Below are positions 1 through 7,228 of a DNA stretch of 64,000 bases, piece by piece (position 1 is the first letter of the stretch; the number at the start of each line of letters is the position of its first letter). The position numbers were made by a program, and so were the translations under genes. Origin of the DNA: Streptosporangium pseudovulgare (GTDB lineage Bacteria > Actinomycetota > Actinomycetes > Streptosporangiales > Streptosporangiaceae); the NCBI RefSeq assembly GCF_014648055.1, contig NZ_BMQJ01000013.1, positions 228,305 to 292,304 of the forward strand, in the 5' to 3' direction. The notes below the pieces were generated by a model that had not been told where the DNA came from, made no database searches, and saw only the letters and a program-made list of their open reading frames with translations.

Positions 1-351
1 CTGGCCAAACCGGTCGCCCGGGTGGAGGAGCCGCTGAACGCGATGCTGCACTGGGCACCGCTGGGCGACCCCGCCGACGCCGACCCGCCGCTGCGCGGGC
101 TGGACGTGCCGCGCCGCTGCCGGATCCTCGCCGACGCCTACGGGATGTCGGGGACCGACCGCTCCCGCCTCGTCGAGGTGGCCGTGCTGCGCGCGCGGCG
201 GTCGTGGTTCTCGATGAGGCAGCTCGCCGAGGAGCGGGGCGGCGGCTGGGCGAGGATGTGGGACGAAGGCGTCGGCGACCGGATCAAACGCCGCGAAGCC
301 TGGCTGGAACGCAACGGCGCGGCCCTCGAAGCGGTACTGACCGCACCCTGA
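1..351 (+). CDS. Phosphotransferase (APH fold), C-terminal part
   Basis: The open frame runs in from the left edge, so only the last 116 or so residues of the protein are here. The visible part has the features of the C-terminal lobe of the aminoglycoside/choline phosphotransferase family: an LHWAPLGDP stretch just after where the catalytic loop would lie, then a largely helical tail with many Arg and Trp. The HxD catalytic motif is upstream of the window. The GTG at position 22 is inside the frame and is not a credible start. Substrate cannot be inferred. The next gene is convergent. Confidence 0.6.
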   Translation: MAKPVARVEEPLNAMLHWAPLGDPADADPPLRGLDVPRRCRILADAYGMSGTDRSRLVEVAVLRARRSWFSMRQLAEERGGGWARMWDEGVGDRIKRREAWLERNGAALEAVLTAP

Positions 352-439
352 CCCCTCCGGACCTCGGCCGGATGCGAGGAGCCGGAGCGGCGCGGGCGAC
401 GGGCCGGGCTCCCGCGGGCCGGGAACAGGCGGGCCGAGG

Positions 440-1072
440 TCAGGCGGGGCGGATGAGGCCGCGCCTGGTGGCGGCGGCCACCGCGGCGGTGCGCGAGTCG
501 ACGCCGAGCTTGGCGTAGATGCGCACCAGGTGCGTCTTGACCGTGGTCTCGCTGAGGAACAGCCGCCTGCTGATCTCCCGGTTGGACAGGCCGCCGGCGA
601 CCTGGGTGAGCACCTCCAGCTCGCGGGGGCTCAGGGTGGTGTCGGGGGCGCGCATCCGGCCCAGCAGCCGGGAGGCGACGCTGGGGGCCAGGGCGCTGCC
701 GCCGGCGGCGGCCGAGCGGATCGCCGCGTGCAGTTCGTGCTGGGGCGCGTCCTTGAGGAGGTAGCCGGTCGCGCCGGCGTCGACGGCGGCCAGGATGTCG
801 GCGTCGGTGTCGAAGGTGGTCAGCACCAGCACGCGCGGGCCGCCGGTGGCGACGATGCGGCGGGTGGCCTCGCTGCCGTGCATGCCGGGCCCGAGCCGCA
901 GGTCCATCAGCACCACGTCCGGGGACAGACGGCGGGCCATCTCGACGGCCTCCTCCCCGGTGGCGGCCTGGCCGGCCAGCTCGAAGTCGTCCTGTCCGGC
1001 CAGCATGGCGCGCAGCCCGGAGCGGACCACCGGGTGGTCGTCCACCAGCAGGATCCGGATCACCGCCGTCAT
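440..1072 (-). CDS. NarL/LuxR-type response regulator
   Basis: A 210-residue response regulator. The receiver domain has the acidic pocket (LLVDDHP near residue 10), the phospho-acceptor Asp in VVLMDLRLG near residue 55, the Thr of VLVLTTFD and the Lys of GYLLKDAP. A C-terminal LuxR helix-turn-helix follows (LSPRELEVLTQVAGGLSNREI...TVKTH). The start overlaps the stop of the kinase gene by ATGA, so the two are translationally coupled and form a pair. The ABC pair that starts divergently at 2523 is the obvious target, as in DesR- and LiaR-like systems; that link is inference from position. Confidence 0.93.
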   Translation of the reverse strand: MTAVIRILLVDDHPVVRSGLRAMLAGQDDFELAGQAATGEEAVEMARRLSPDVVLMDLRLGPGMHGSEATRRIVATGGPRVLVLTTFDTDADILAAVDAGATGYLLKDAPQHELHAAIRSAAAGGSALAPSVASRLLGRMRAPDTTLSPRELEVLTQVAGGLSNREISRRLFLSETTVKTHLVRIYAKLGVDSRTAAVAAATRRGLIRPA

Positions 1073-2286
1073 GACGCGCCCCCGGCCGGCAGCGGCAGGG
1101 CCGCCACGATCGCGGTTCCCTCGCCGGGGACGGATTCCACGGTCAGGGCGCCGCCCAGTGTGGTGACGCGGTCGCGCATCGCGCGCAGGCCGAAGCCGGT
1201 TCCGCGGCCGGTGTCGTCCTCGCGGGGGTGGGCGGGCCGGCCGGGGGCGAAGCCGCGGCCGTCGTCGACGACGTCGAGCACGACCGTGTCGTCGAGGTAG
1301 GTGAGGGTGACCGCGGCGTGCCGGGCGGCGGCGTGCCGGCTGACGTTGCCGAGGGCGCCCTGGGCGATGCGCAGCAGCACCTGGTCGTAGTCGGCGGGCA
1401 GCGGGAGCGGGGTGCCCGACACCTCGAAGCGCACCTCGGTGCCGGTGCCGGCCACCGCCGCGTCGCTGATACGGCGCAGCGCCGCGGTGAGCGAGGAGTG
1501 CTGCAGGGCGGGCGGCGCCAGGGCGCGCACGAAGTTGCGCGCCTCCTCCAGGTTGTCCTGGGCGGCGCGCTCGGCCTCGTCGATGCGCGCCCCGGCCAGC
1601 TCCGGGTCGCGGGCCAGGTCGCCGCGGGCGGCGCGCAGCAGCAGGATGATGCTGGACATCCCCTGGGCCAGGGTGTCGTGGATCTCCCGGGCCAGGCGTT
1701 CCCGCTCGGCCAGGCGGGCGCCTTCGCGTTCGGCCTCGACCAGCCTGTCCCGGGTGCGCACCAGGTCGTCGATCAGCCTGCGTCGCTGCTCGCTCTCGGC
1801 GTGCAGGGCCTTGTAGACCAGGCCCATCAGCGTGGCGACGACCGCGCCGACGACCGGGCCGATCACCTGGGCACCGGTCAGCCCCCCGGTGTGCCAGCCG
1901 GTCGCGGCGATGGCGGCGGCGGTCAGCACGGCCACTCCGGGCAGGGCGACCGGCGGCGGCAGCAGATGCAGGTAGGCGAAGAACAGAGGGAAGGCCAGCC
2001 AGACGTACTGCGGTGCCGCCAGCGCCAGCCCAGCCCAGCCGAGGGTGATCGCCACGAGCCAGATCCGGCCCAGCAGCAGGTGCGCGCGGCCGCCGAAGCG
2101 CGGCAGCCGTCCCTCGATGACGATCCCCGCCGCGTACAGCACGCCCAGCGGCACGCCGGCCGCGGCCAGGGGCCCGTGGCCGTGGCGGAGCAGATTGATC
2201 AGCGCGACGGCCAGCAGGGCCGCGAAGGTGCCGTGGACGGTCCACCGCAGCAGCCGCAACGCCGGCGGAAACGGATGGTTCATCAT
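1069..2286 (-). CDS. Sensor histidine kinase (HisKA_3 type)
   Basis: A 405-residue membrane kinase. Five or six hydrophobic segments fill the first 180 or so residues, with almost no extracytoplasmic domain. A coiled linker follows (HAESEQRRRLIDDLVRTRDRLVEAE), then the HisKA_3 dimerisation domain with the phosphorylated His in ERERLAREIHDTLAQG, and an HATPase domain (NVSRHA N box, DDGRGF G1 box, GTGFGLRAMRDR G2 box). I chose the ATG at 2286, preceded by GCGAGAA. A longer open frame reaches 2496, but its N-terminus is low-complexity and unlike a kinase. It pairs with the downstream response regulator. Confidence 0.92.
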   Translation of the reverse strand: MMNHPFPPALRLLRWTVHGTFAALLAVALINLLRHGHGPLAAAGVPLGVLYAAGIVIEGRLPRFGGRAHLLLGRIWLVAITLGWAGLALAAPQYVWLAFPLFFAYLHLLPPPVALPGVAVLTAAAIAATGWHTGGLTGAQVIGPVVGAVVATLMGLVYKALHAESEQRRRLIDDLVRTRDRLVEAEREGARLAERERLAREIHDTLAQGMSSIILLLRAARGDLARDPELAGARIDEAERAAQDNLEEARNFVRALAPPALQHSSLTAALRRISDAAVAGTGTEVRFEVSGTPLPLPADYDQVLLRIAQGALGNVSRHAAARHAAVTLTYLDDTVVLDVVDDGRGFAPGRPAHPREDDTGRGTGFGLRAMRDRVTTLGGALTVESVPGEGTAIVAALPLPAGGAS

Positions 2287-2522
2287 TTCTCGCTCAGAGT
2301 AGGCGAAAAATTCTATCCGTCGCGTCGTCCGAAAGGTGTATCCCGGGTCACCGTACGGGCGACCCCGTGCGGGCCGCGGGCACGACGCGCCGCGCGGGCC
2401 GGATCCCGGACGCTGGGGGAAGCCCCGGCATCCGGCCTCCGGACGTCGGGAAGAGCCCGGAGCCGGACTCCGGGCGCCGGGAGAGACCCGGACCATCCGA
2501 CAACCGACCGGGGGGATGCGCC

Positions 2523-3614
2523 GTGTTCGTGGCGCTCAGAGACCTGCGTTTCGCCAAGGGGCGGTTCGCCCTCATGGGGACCGTCGTCGTGCTCATCACG
2601 CTGCTGGTGACCATGCTGTCCGGACTGACCGCCGGCCTGGCCCGCGAGAACGTCTCCGCGATCGAGGACCTGCCGGCCGACCACGTCGTCTTCGCCGCCG
2701 GCGGCGATCCCTCCTTCGCCGACAGCCGGATCAGCGAGAGCGCCTGGCGCGCCTGGCGGGACCTCGACGGCGTCCGGGCCGAACGCCTGGGCGTGTCCAT
2801 GGCCCGTCTGACCCGCGGCGACCGCGGCGCCGCCGCGGCCGTCTTCGCCGTCCAGCCCGGAGGGAGCCTCGCCCCGCGGTCGCTGCGCCCCGGCACCGTG
2901 GTGCTGTCGGAGGCCCTGGCAGGCAATGGAGGCCCGGCGGCGGGGGATGTGGGGGACGTGGGGAACGTGGGGAAAACGGTGCGGCTGCTCGGCCGCGACC
3001 TCACCGTCGCCGGCACCACCGGTCCGGCCTCCTACAGCCACGCCCCGGTCGCCTGGATCGCCATCGAGGACTGGGCCGCCGCTTTGCGGGGCCAGACCGG
3101 CCCCGGCACCGCGGCGACCGTCCTGGCCCTGCGCACCGGCGGCCGGGCCGATCTCGCCGCGGCCGACGCCCGGCTCGGCACCGTCACCGTCCCGCTGGCC
3201 GACGCGTCGGCCGCGATCGGCTCCTACACCTCGGAGAACGGCTCGCTGCAGCTGATGCGCGGCCTGCTGTTCGCCATCTCCGCCCTGGTCATCGGCGCCT
3301 TCTTCACCGTGTGGACCATCCAGCGGCGCGGCGACGTCGCCGTCCTCAAGGCGCTGGGCGCCGGCACCGGCTACCTGCTGCGCGACGCGCTCGCCCAGGC
3401 CGTCATCGTGCTGCTGCTCGGCGCCGGTCTCGGCGGCCTGCTCGGCGCCGCCCTCGGCGCGCTGGCCGAGGGCACCGTGCCCTTCGTGCTGTCCGCCACC
3501 ACCACGGTCGTCCCCGTGGCCGTGATGGTCGTCCTCGGCGCCGCCGGCGCGGCCCTGGCCATCCGAAAGATCACTTCCGTCGATCCGCTGACCGCTCTGG
3601 GAGCCTCCCGATGA
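2523..3614 (+). CDS. ABC transporter permease (FtsX/MacB/DevC type)
   Basis: A 363-residue permease with the FtsX/DevC layout: an N-terminal transmembrane segment (GTVVVLITLLVTMLSGL), a large extracytoplasmic domain of about 220 residues, then three C-terminal transmembrane helices with the conserved WTIQRRGDVAVLKALGA motif between the first two. The GTG at 2523, with GGGGGA upstream, gives the usual short VFVALRDLRFAKGRF beginning; the open frame further upstream looks non-coding. It overlaps the ATPase gene by ATGA. Such pairs export peptides, lipids or antibiotics, or act in envelope stress response. Substrate unknown. Likely controlled by the divergent kinase/regulator pair. Confidence 0.88.
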   Translation: MFVALRDLRFAKGRFALMGTVVVLITLLVTMLSGLTAGLARENVSAIEDLPADHVVFAAGGDPSFADSRISESAWRAWRDLDGVRAERLGVSMARLTRGDRGAAAAVFAVQPGGSLAPRSLRPGTVVLSEALAGNGGPAAGDVGDVGNVGKTVRLLGRDLTVAGTTGPASYSHAPVAWIAIEDWAAALRGQTGPGTAATVLALRTGGRADLAAADARLGTVTVPLADASAAIGSYTSENGSLQLMRGLLFAISALVIGAFFTVWTIQRRGDVAVLKALGAGTGYLLRDALAQAVIVLLLGAGLGGLLGAALGALAEGTVPFVLSATTTVVPVAVMVVLGAAGAALAIRKITSVDPLTALGASR

Positions 3615-4285
3615 CCCTCAAGCTCACCGACGTCGTCCTGACCTACCCCGACGGCGACCGCGTCCTCACCGCCCTGGACCACGTCGACCTGGCGGTCGCG
3701 CCCGGCGAGTTCACCGCGGTCGTCGGCCCGTCCGGTTCGGGGAAGTCCAGCCTGCTGGCCGTCGCCGCCACGCTCATCCGCCCCGCCTCCGGCACCGTGT
3801 CGGTGGCCGGGACGGACGTCACCGACGCCGGCCAGGCCGCCAGGACCCGGATCCGCCGTGATCACATCGGGATCGTCTTCCAGCAGCCCAACCTGCTGCC
3901 CTCGCTGACCGCGCTCGACCAGCTCCTGGTCATGGCCCACCTCACGGGCACCAGGCCCGCCGCCGCGGCCCCGCGGGCCCGCGAACTCCTGCACGCCGTC
4001 GGCCTGGCCGGCAAGGAGGGCAGGCGGCCCCACCAGCTGTCCGGCGGCGAGCGCCAGCGGGTCAACATCGCCCGCGCCCTGATGAACGCCCCCGGCGTCC
4101 TGCTGGTGGACGAGCCCACCAGCGCCCTCGACCACCAGCGCGGCGAGCGGATCGTCACCCTGCTGGCCGAGCTCACCAGGGACAACGGCCTGGCGACCGT
4201 GATGGTCACCCACGACGCCTCGGCCCTGCCGCTGGTCGACACCGTCCTGACCATGACCGACGGCAGGCTCACCGGCGGCCGGTGA
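3611..4285 (+). CDS. ABC transporter ATP-binding protein (LolD/MacB type)
   Basis: A 224-residue nucleotide-binding subunit and partner of the preceding permease. Visible motifs are Walker A GPSGSGKSS near residue 40, the Q loop IGIVFQQPNLLPSLT, the LSGGERQRVNIARAL signature, Walker B VLLVDEPTSALD, and the H-loop His in VMVTHDASAL. The length is normal for the family. The ATG at 3611 overlaps the permease stop, indicating coupling. The open frame extends far upstream but only as a shadow of the permease gene. Confidence 0.94.
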   Translation: MTLKLTDVVLTYPDGDRVLTALDHVDLAVAPGEFTAVVGPSGSGKSSLLAVAATLIRPASGTVSVAGTDVTDAGQAARTRIRRDHIGIVFQQPNLLPSLTALDQLLVMAHLTGTRPAAAAPRARELLHAVGLAGKEGRRPHQLSGGERQRVNIARALMNAPGVLLVDEPTSALDHQRGERIVTLLAELTRDNGLATVMVTHDASALPLVDTVLTMTDGRLTGGR

Positions 4286-4292
4286 CCGCGCC

Positions 4293-4346
4293 GGCCTTCG
4301 GGGGAGCGGCGGCCTTCGGGGGAGCGGCGGCCTTCGGGGGAGCGGC
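4293..4346. repeat. Three perfect tandem copies of an 18-bp unit
   Basis: The unit GGCCTTCGGGGGAGCGGC is repeated three times without mismatch, filling the gap between two convergent genes. It ends 2 bases short of the stop codon of the SUMF1-fold gene. Unit length is a multiple of three. Confidence 0.9.
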
Positions 4347-4348
4347 GG

Positions 4349-5017
4349 TCACGCCGTACGCGCGAGGCGGAACCCGACGTCGTCGATCCTGAGGGACGGG
4401 TGGCTGCGGCGCCGTACCGAGGCCCGGCAGCTCCAGTGCTCGTCGAACCACCCGCCGCCGCGCAGCACCCGGTAGGCGCCGTAGACCTCGGGGTCGTAGA
4501 CGTCCCAGCACCACTCCCAGACGTTGCCCAGCATGTCGTACAGACCCCAGGCGTTGGGCCGTCTGCCGCCCGCGTCGTGGATCCGCTCATCCGAGTTGCC
4601 GCGGTGCCAGGCGATCTCGTCGAGCGGTCCGTAGCGCGCACCGGTCGTGCCGGCCCGGCACGCGTGCTCCCACTCGGCCTCGGTCGGGAGCCGGTACCCG
4701 TCGGCGGAGGCGTCCCACTCGACGCCCTCCCCGCCGGGACGGAGGCGGTACGGGGGAGTGAGTCCCGCGCGCCGGGACAGGGTGTTGCAGAACCGGACCG
4801 CGTCCTGCCACGAGACGCCCTCGACGGGCAGCCGGCCGCCCCGCGCGGTGCCCGGACGTTCGCCGGTGACCTCCTCGTACAGCGCCCGGGTGACCGGGAC
4901 GGCCGCGAGCCGGTACGGCGCGAGCTCGACCGGCCAGCTGCGCCGCGTCCGCCGGTCCGACAGCGTCACCCGCCCGGCGGGGACGGTGACCATCGTGGTC
5001 GGCGTTCCTGCTTCCAT
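4349..5017 (-). CDS. SUMF1/FGE-fold protein (formylglycine-generating-enzyme-like)
   Basis: A 222-residue protein matching the sulfatase-modifying-factor fold: VPVTRALYEEVTG, GVSWQDAVRFCNTLS, YRLPTEAEWEHACRAG, NAWGLYDMLGNVWEWCWD, YRVLRGGGWFDEHW and a terminal VGFRLART. True formylglycine-generating enzymes have two copper-binding Cys around the RGGS..C....C region. Here only one Cys (HWSCRAS) is seen where the pair is expected, so catalysis of sulfatase activation is doubtful. Related folds serve in ergothioneine synthesis and as ligand-binding modules. No sulfatase gene lies in the window. Start is the ATG at 5017. Confidence 0.82.
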   Translation of the reverse strand: MEAGTPTTMVTVPAGRVTLSDRRTRRSWPVELAPYRLAAVPVTRALYEEVTGERPGTARGGRLPVEGVSWQDAVRFCNTLSRRAGLTPPYRLRPGGEGVEWDASADGYRLPTEAEWEHACRAGTTGARYGPLDEIAWHRGNSDERIHDAGGRRPNAWGLYDMLGNVWEWCWDVYDPEVYGAYRVLRGGGWFDEHWSCRASVRRRSHPSLRIDDVGFRLARTA

Positions 5018-5125
5018 GATCGGATTATTTCATCGGGCGTTCCGCCTCCTTGCCGGTCCGCCCGCGGCGTCGGGCCGGATCGGCGAAGGAGGCGAGGAGG
5101 ACAGGGCGCCCGTCCCGCCACCGGT

Positions 5126-5278
5126 CTACGCCGGCGCCTTGACGGCCTCGCCCGCCGCGGCCCGCTCCCGCGTGACGCGGCGGCGCCGGGCCGGCAGCCC
5201 GAGCATCGGGTTGGCGACGCCCCAGGCGGCGACGGCTCCGGTGCATCCGGCTCCGAGGGCGAGGATGCGGTGCCGCAT
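5126..5278 (-). CDS. Small hypothetical protein with a hydrophobic N-terminus
   Basis: A 50-residue frame (MRHRILALGAGCTGAV...) preceded by GGAGCAGGGAA at a workable distance from the ATG at 5278. The first 25 or so residues are hydrophobic and Ala/Gly-rich, like a short membrane anchor or signal; the rest is Arg-rich (LPARRRRVTRERAAAG). It lies just downstream of the sigma factor gene on the same strand, with about 90 bases between them. I recognise no family. The case rests on the ribosome binding site and composition only. Confidence 0.35.
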   Translation of the reverse strand: MRHRILALGAGCTGAVAAWGVANPMLGLPARRRRVTRERAAAGEAVKAPA

Positions 5279-5371
5279 TTCCCTGCTCCTGTCGTGTACG
5301 GCTTCGCCCCCTGAACCGGGCGGCCCGCCGTTTCCTGACAGGAAGTCGGGGTGAAGCACCTCACATCGCGC

Positions 5372-6316
5372 TCAGAAGATGGTGAACAGGGGCTCCCCGT
5401 GGTCGGCGGCCGCCCAGCGCGCGGTCGCGCGTTCGAGCTTGTCGGGGTTGATCTGGTTGCGGACCGCGACGATGCCCTCGGCGGTGATCTCCAGGCACGT
5501 GACGCCGACGACCCGGCCGTCCACGACGGCCACGATGGCGGGCTCGCCGTTGGCGGTCCAGATGTGGACCCCGGGCGAGCCGCCGGCCAGGGCGCGCTTG
5601 GCCCCACTGGGTTTGAACAGACCCCGCAGGAACTTCGCGACCGCGACGGCGCCCTCGAACGCCCTGGCGCGGGCCGGGATCTTGCCACCGCCGTCGCCGA
5701 TCGCGACGGCGTCCCCGGCGAGCAGACGCACGAGCGGCTCGGTCCGGCCGCCGGCGGCGGCCGTCAGGAACTCCTCGACGATCCGCCGGGCGGCGGCCTC
5801 GTCGATCTCGGTGCGGGCTCTGCCGTCCGCGACGTGCTTTTTGGCGCGGTGGAAGGTCTGCTGGCTGGCGGCCTCGGTGATGCCGAGGATCTCGGCGATC
5901 TCCCGGTGCGGGTAGTCGAAGGCCTCCCGCAGCACGTACACCGCGCGCTCGCCGGGGGAGAGGCGCTCCATCAGGGTGAGGACCGCGTAGGAGACCGATT
6001 CGCGCTGCTCCGCTGTCTCGGCCGGGCCGAGCATCGGGTCCCCGGCGAGCAGCGGCTCGGGAAGCCACTGGCCCACGTACGTCTCGCGGCGTGCCCGCGC
6101 GGAGGTGAGCTGGTTGAGGCACAGGTTGGTGAGGACCTTCGTCAGCCAGGCCTCCGGCACCTCGACGCGCTCGACGTCGACGGCCTGCCAGCGCAGGAAC
6201 GTCTCCTGCACGGCGTCCTCGGCCTCTCCGGCGGAGCCGAGGAGGCGGTAGGCGATGGCCTCCAGGCGCGGCCTGGACGCCTCGAACCGGTCGAGGTCAC
6301 TCACGGTCAGGGGCAT
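5372..6316 (-). CDS. sigJ: ECF41-family RNA polymerase sigma factor (SigJ-like)
   Basis: A 314-residue sigma factor. Region 2 is in the first 90 residues (RLEAIAYRLLGSAGEAEDAVQETFLRW) and region 4 near residues 120-175 (LSPGERAVYVLREAFDYPHREIAEILGITEAASQQTFHRAKKHV). A C-terminal SnoaL/NTF2-like domain carries the DGGGK motif (residues 225-235 or so), which is diagnostic of ECF41. In this family the C-terminal domain, not a separate anti-sigma factor, modulates activity. ECF41 genes usually sit beside their single target gene; the divergent gene at 6555 is the natural candidate. The symbol follows the mycobacterial SigJ prototype. Confidence 0.9.
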   Translation of the reverse strand: MPLTVSDLDRFEASRPRLEAIAYRLLGSAGEAEDAVQETFLRWQAVDVERVEVPEAWLTKVLTNLCLNQLTSARARRETYVGQWLPEPLLAGDPMLGPAETAEQRESVSYAVLTLMERLSPGERAVYVLREAFDYPHREIAEILGITEAASQQTFHRAKKHVADGRARTEIDEAAARRIVEEFLTAAAGGRTEPLVRLLAGDAVAIGDGGGKIPARARAFEGAVAVAKFLRGLFKPSGAKRALAGGSPGVHIWTANGEPAIVAVVDGRVVGVTCLEITAEGIVAVRNQINPDKLERATARWAAADHGEPLFTIF

Positions 6317-6554
6317 GACCCGATCCTAGATCGCCCCTGCGGGCCGTCTCCAGGTGGCGTTCGGCCTCCAGGTGGCGTCGGCCTCCGGCGACGTTCGGCG
6401 CCCGGCCGGGGAGGCCCGCGGGAGAGGCGGGAGGGCTACTGAGACGCGGCCGCCCCAAGAGGCGGGGAACGTCGTACCCTGCTGTCCTCAACCGTCGCCG
6501 CCGGTGGGATGCCGCCTGGCCCGCACAGGTGGAATTCGCTGGAAGGAGTAGGAA

Positions 6555-7193
6555 ATGACCGACATCAGAGCCGATTTCCTGTCCACTGCCCGCTCAGCCG
6601 CGGATCTGCTGCGCGATCCGGCGGTCGCCGCCGCCTGGAGCCGGCCGAGCGCGCTGCCGGAGTTCAGCGTGGCCGGTCTGGCGGGACACATGGCCTACCA
6701 GATCCTGGCCATCCCACGGCTTCTGACCGGCCCGGTGCCGCAAGAGGAGACCATCGCCCTGATGGAGCACTACTCCCGGGTGGGCTGGATCGGCGCGAGC
6801 CTCGACGACGACATCAACGTCCGCGTCCGGCGAGGCGGTCAGAAGGTCTCAGCGGAAGGACACGCGGCACTGGTGGCGCGCGTGGACTCGGCCCTCGCGG
6901 AACTGGACGGCACCCTCGCCTCGACGGCGAACCGGCCGGTGCGCATCTCGCTGTGGGGACCGTGGTCACTGGCGCTCGACGACATGCTGATCACCCGGAT
7001 GATGGAGCTCGCCGTCCACTCCGACGACCTGGCGGTCAGCGTGGGCGTGGCGACACCCACGTTCCCGCCGGGCGCCGTCGACACGGTGATCGGCCTGCTG
7101 GCCCGCCTGGCCGTGCGCCGCCACGGCCCGACCGACGTCCTGCGGGCACTCAGCCGCGCCGAACGCGCCCCGGCCACCATCACCGCCTTCTGA
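6555..7193 (+). CDS. Maleylpyruvate-isomerase-like, DinB-fold mycothiol-dependent protein
   Basis: A 212-residue protein of the mycothiol-dependent maleylpyruvate isomerase/DinB four-helix class. The metal-binding pattern is visible: His in AGLAGHMAYQIL near residue 48 and the later MMELAVHSDDLAVSV near residues 150-165, which supplies the HxxD-type ligands. The start is the ATG at 6555 with a strong AAGGAG. It lies divergent from the ECF41 sigma factor gene, 238 bases away; partners of ECF41 are often redox or isomerase-type enzymes. The reaction is unknown. Confidence 0.75.
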   Translation: MTDIRADFLSTARSAADLLRDPAVAAAWSRPSALPEFSVAGLAGHMAYQILAIPRLLTGPVPQEETIALMEHYSRVGWIGASLDDDINVRVRRGGQKVSAEGHAALVARVDSALAELDGTLASTANRPVRISLWGPWSLALDDMLITRMMELAVHSDDLAVSVGVATPTFPPGAVDTVIGLLARLAVRRHGPTDVLRALSRAERAPATITAF

Positions 7194-7228
7194 AAGGCCG
7201 GGGTCGCCGGGGACCCGGAACCCACGGA

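Noticed and set aside
6317..6554. An ECF-type promoter (GGAAC...CGTC) between the sigma factor gene and its divergent neighbour
   Set aside because: GGGAAC and CGTC words occur but at the wrong spacing (about 22 bases).
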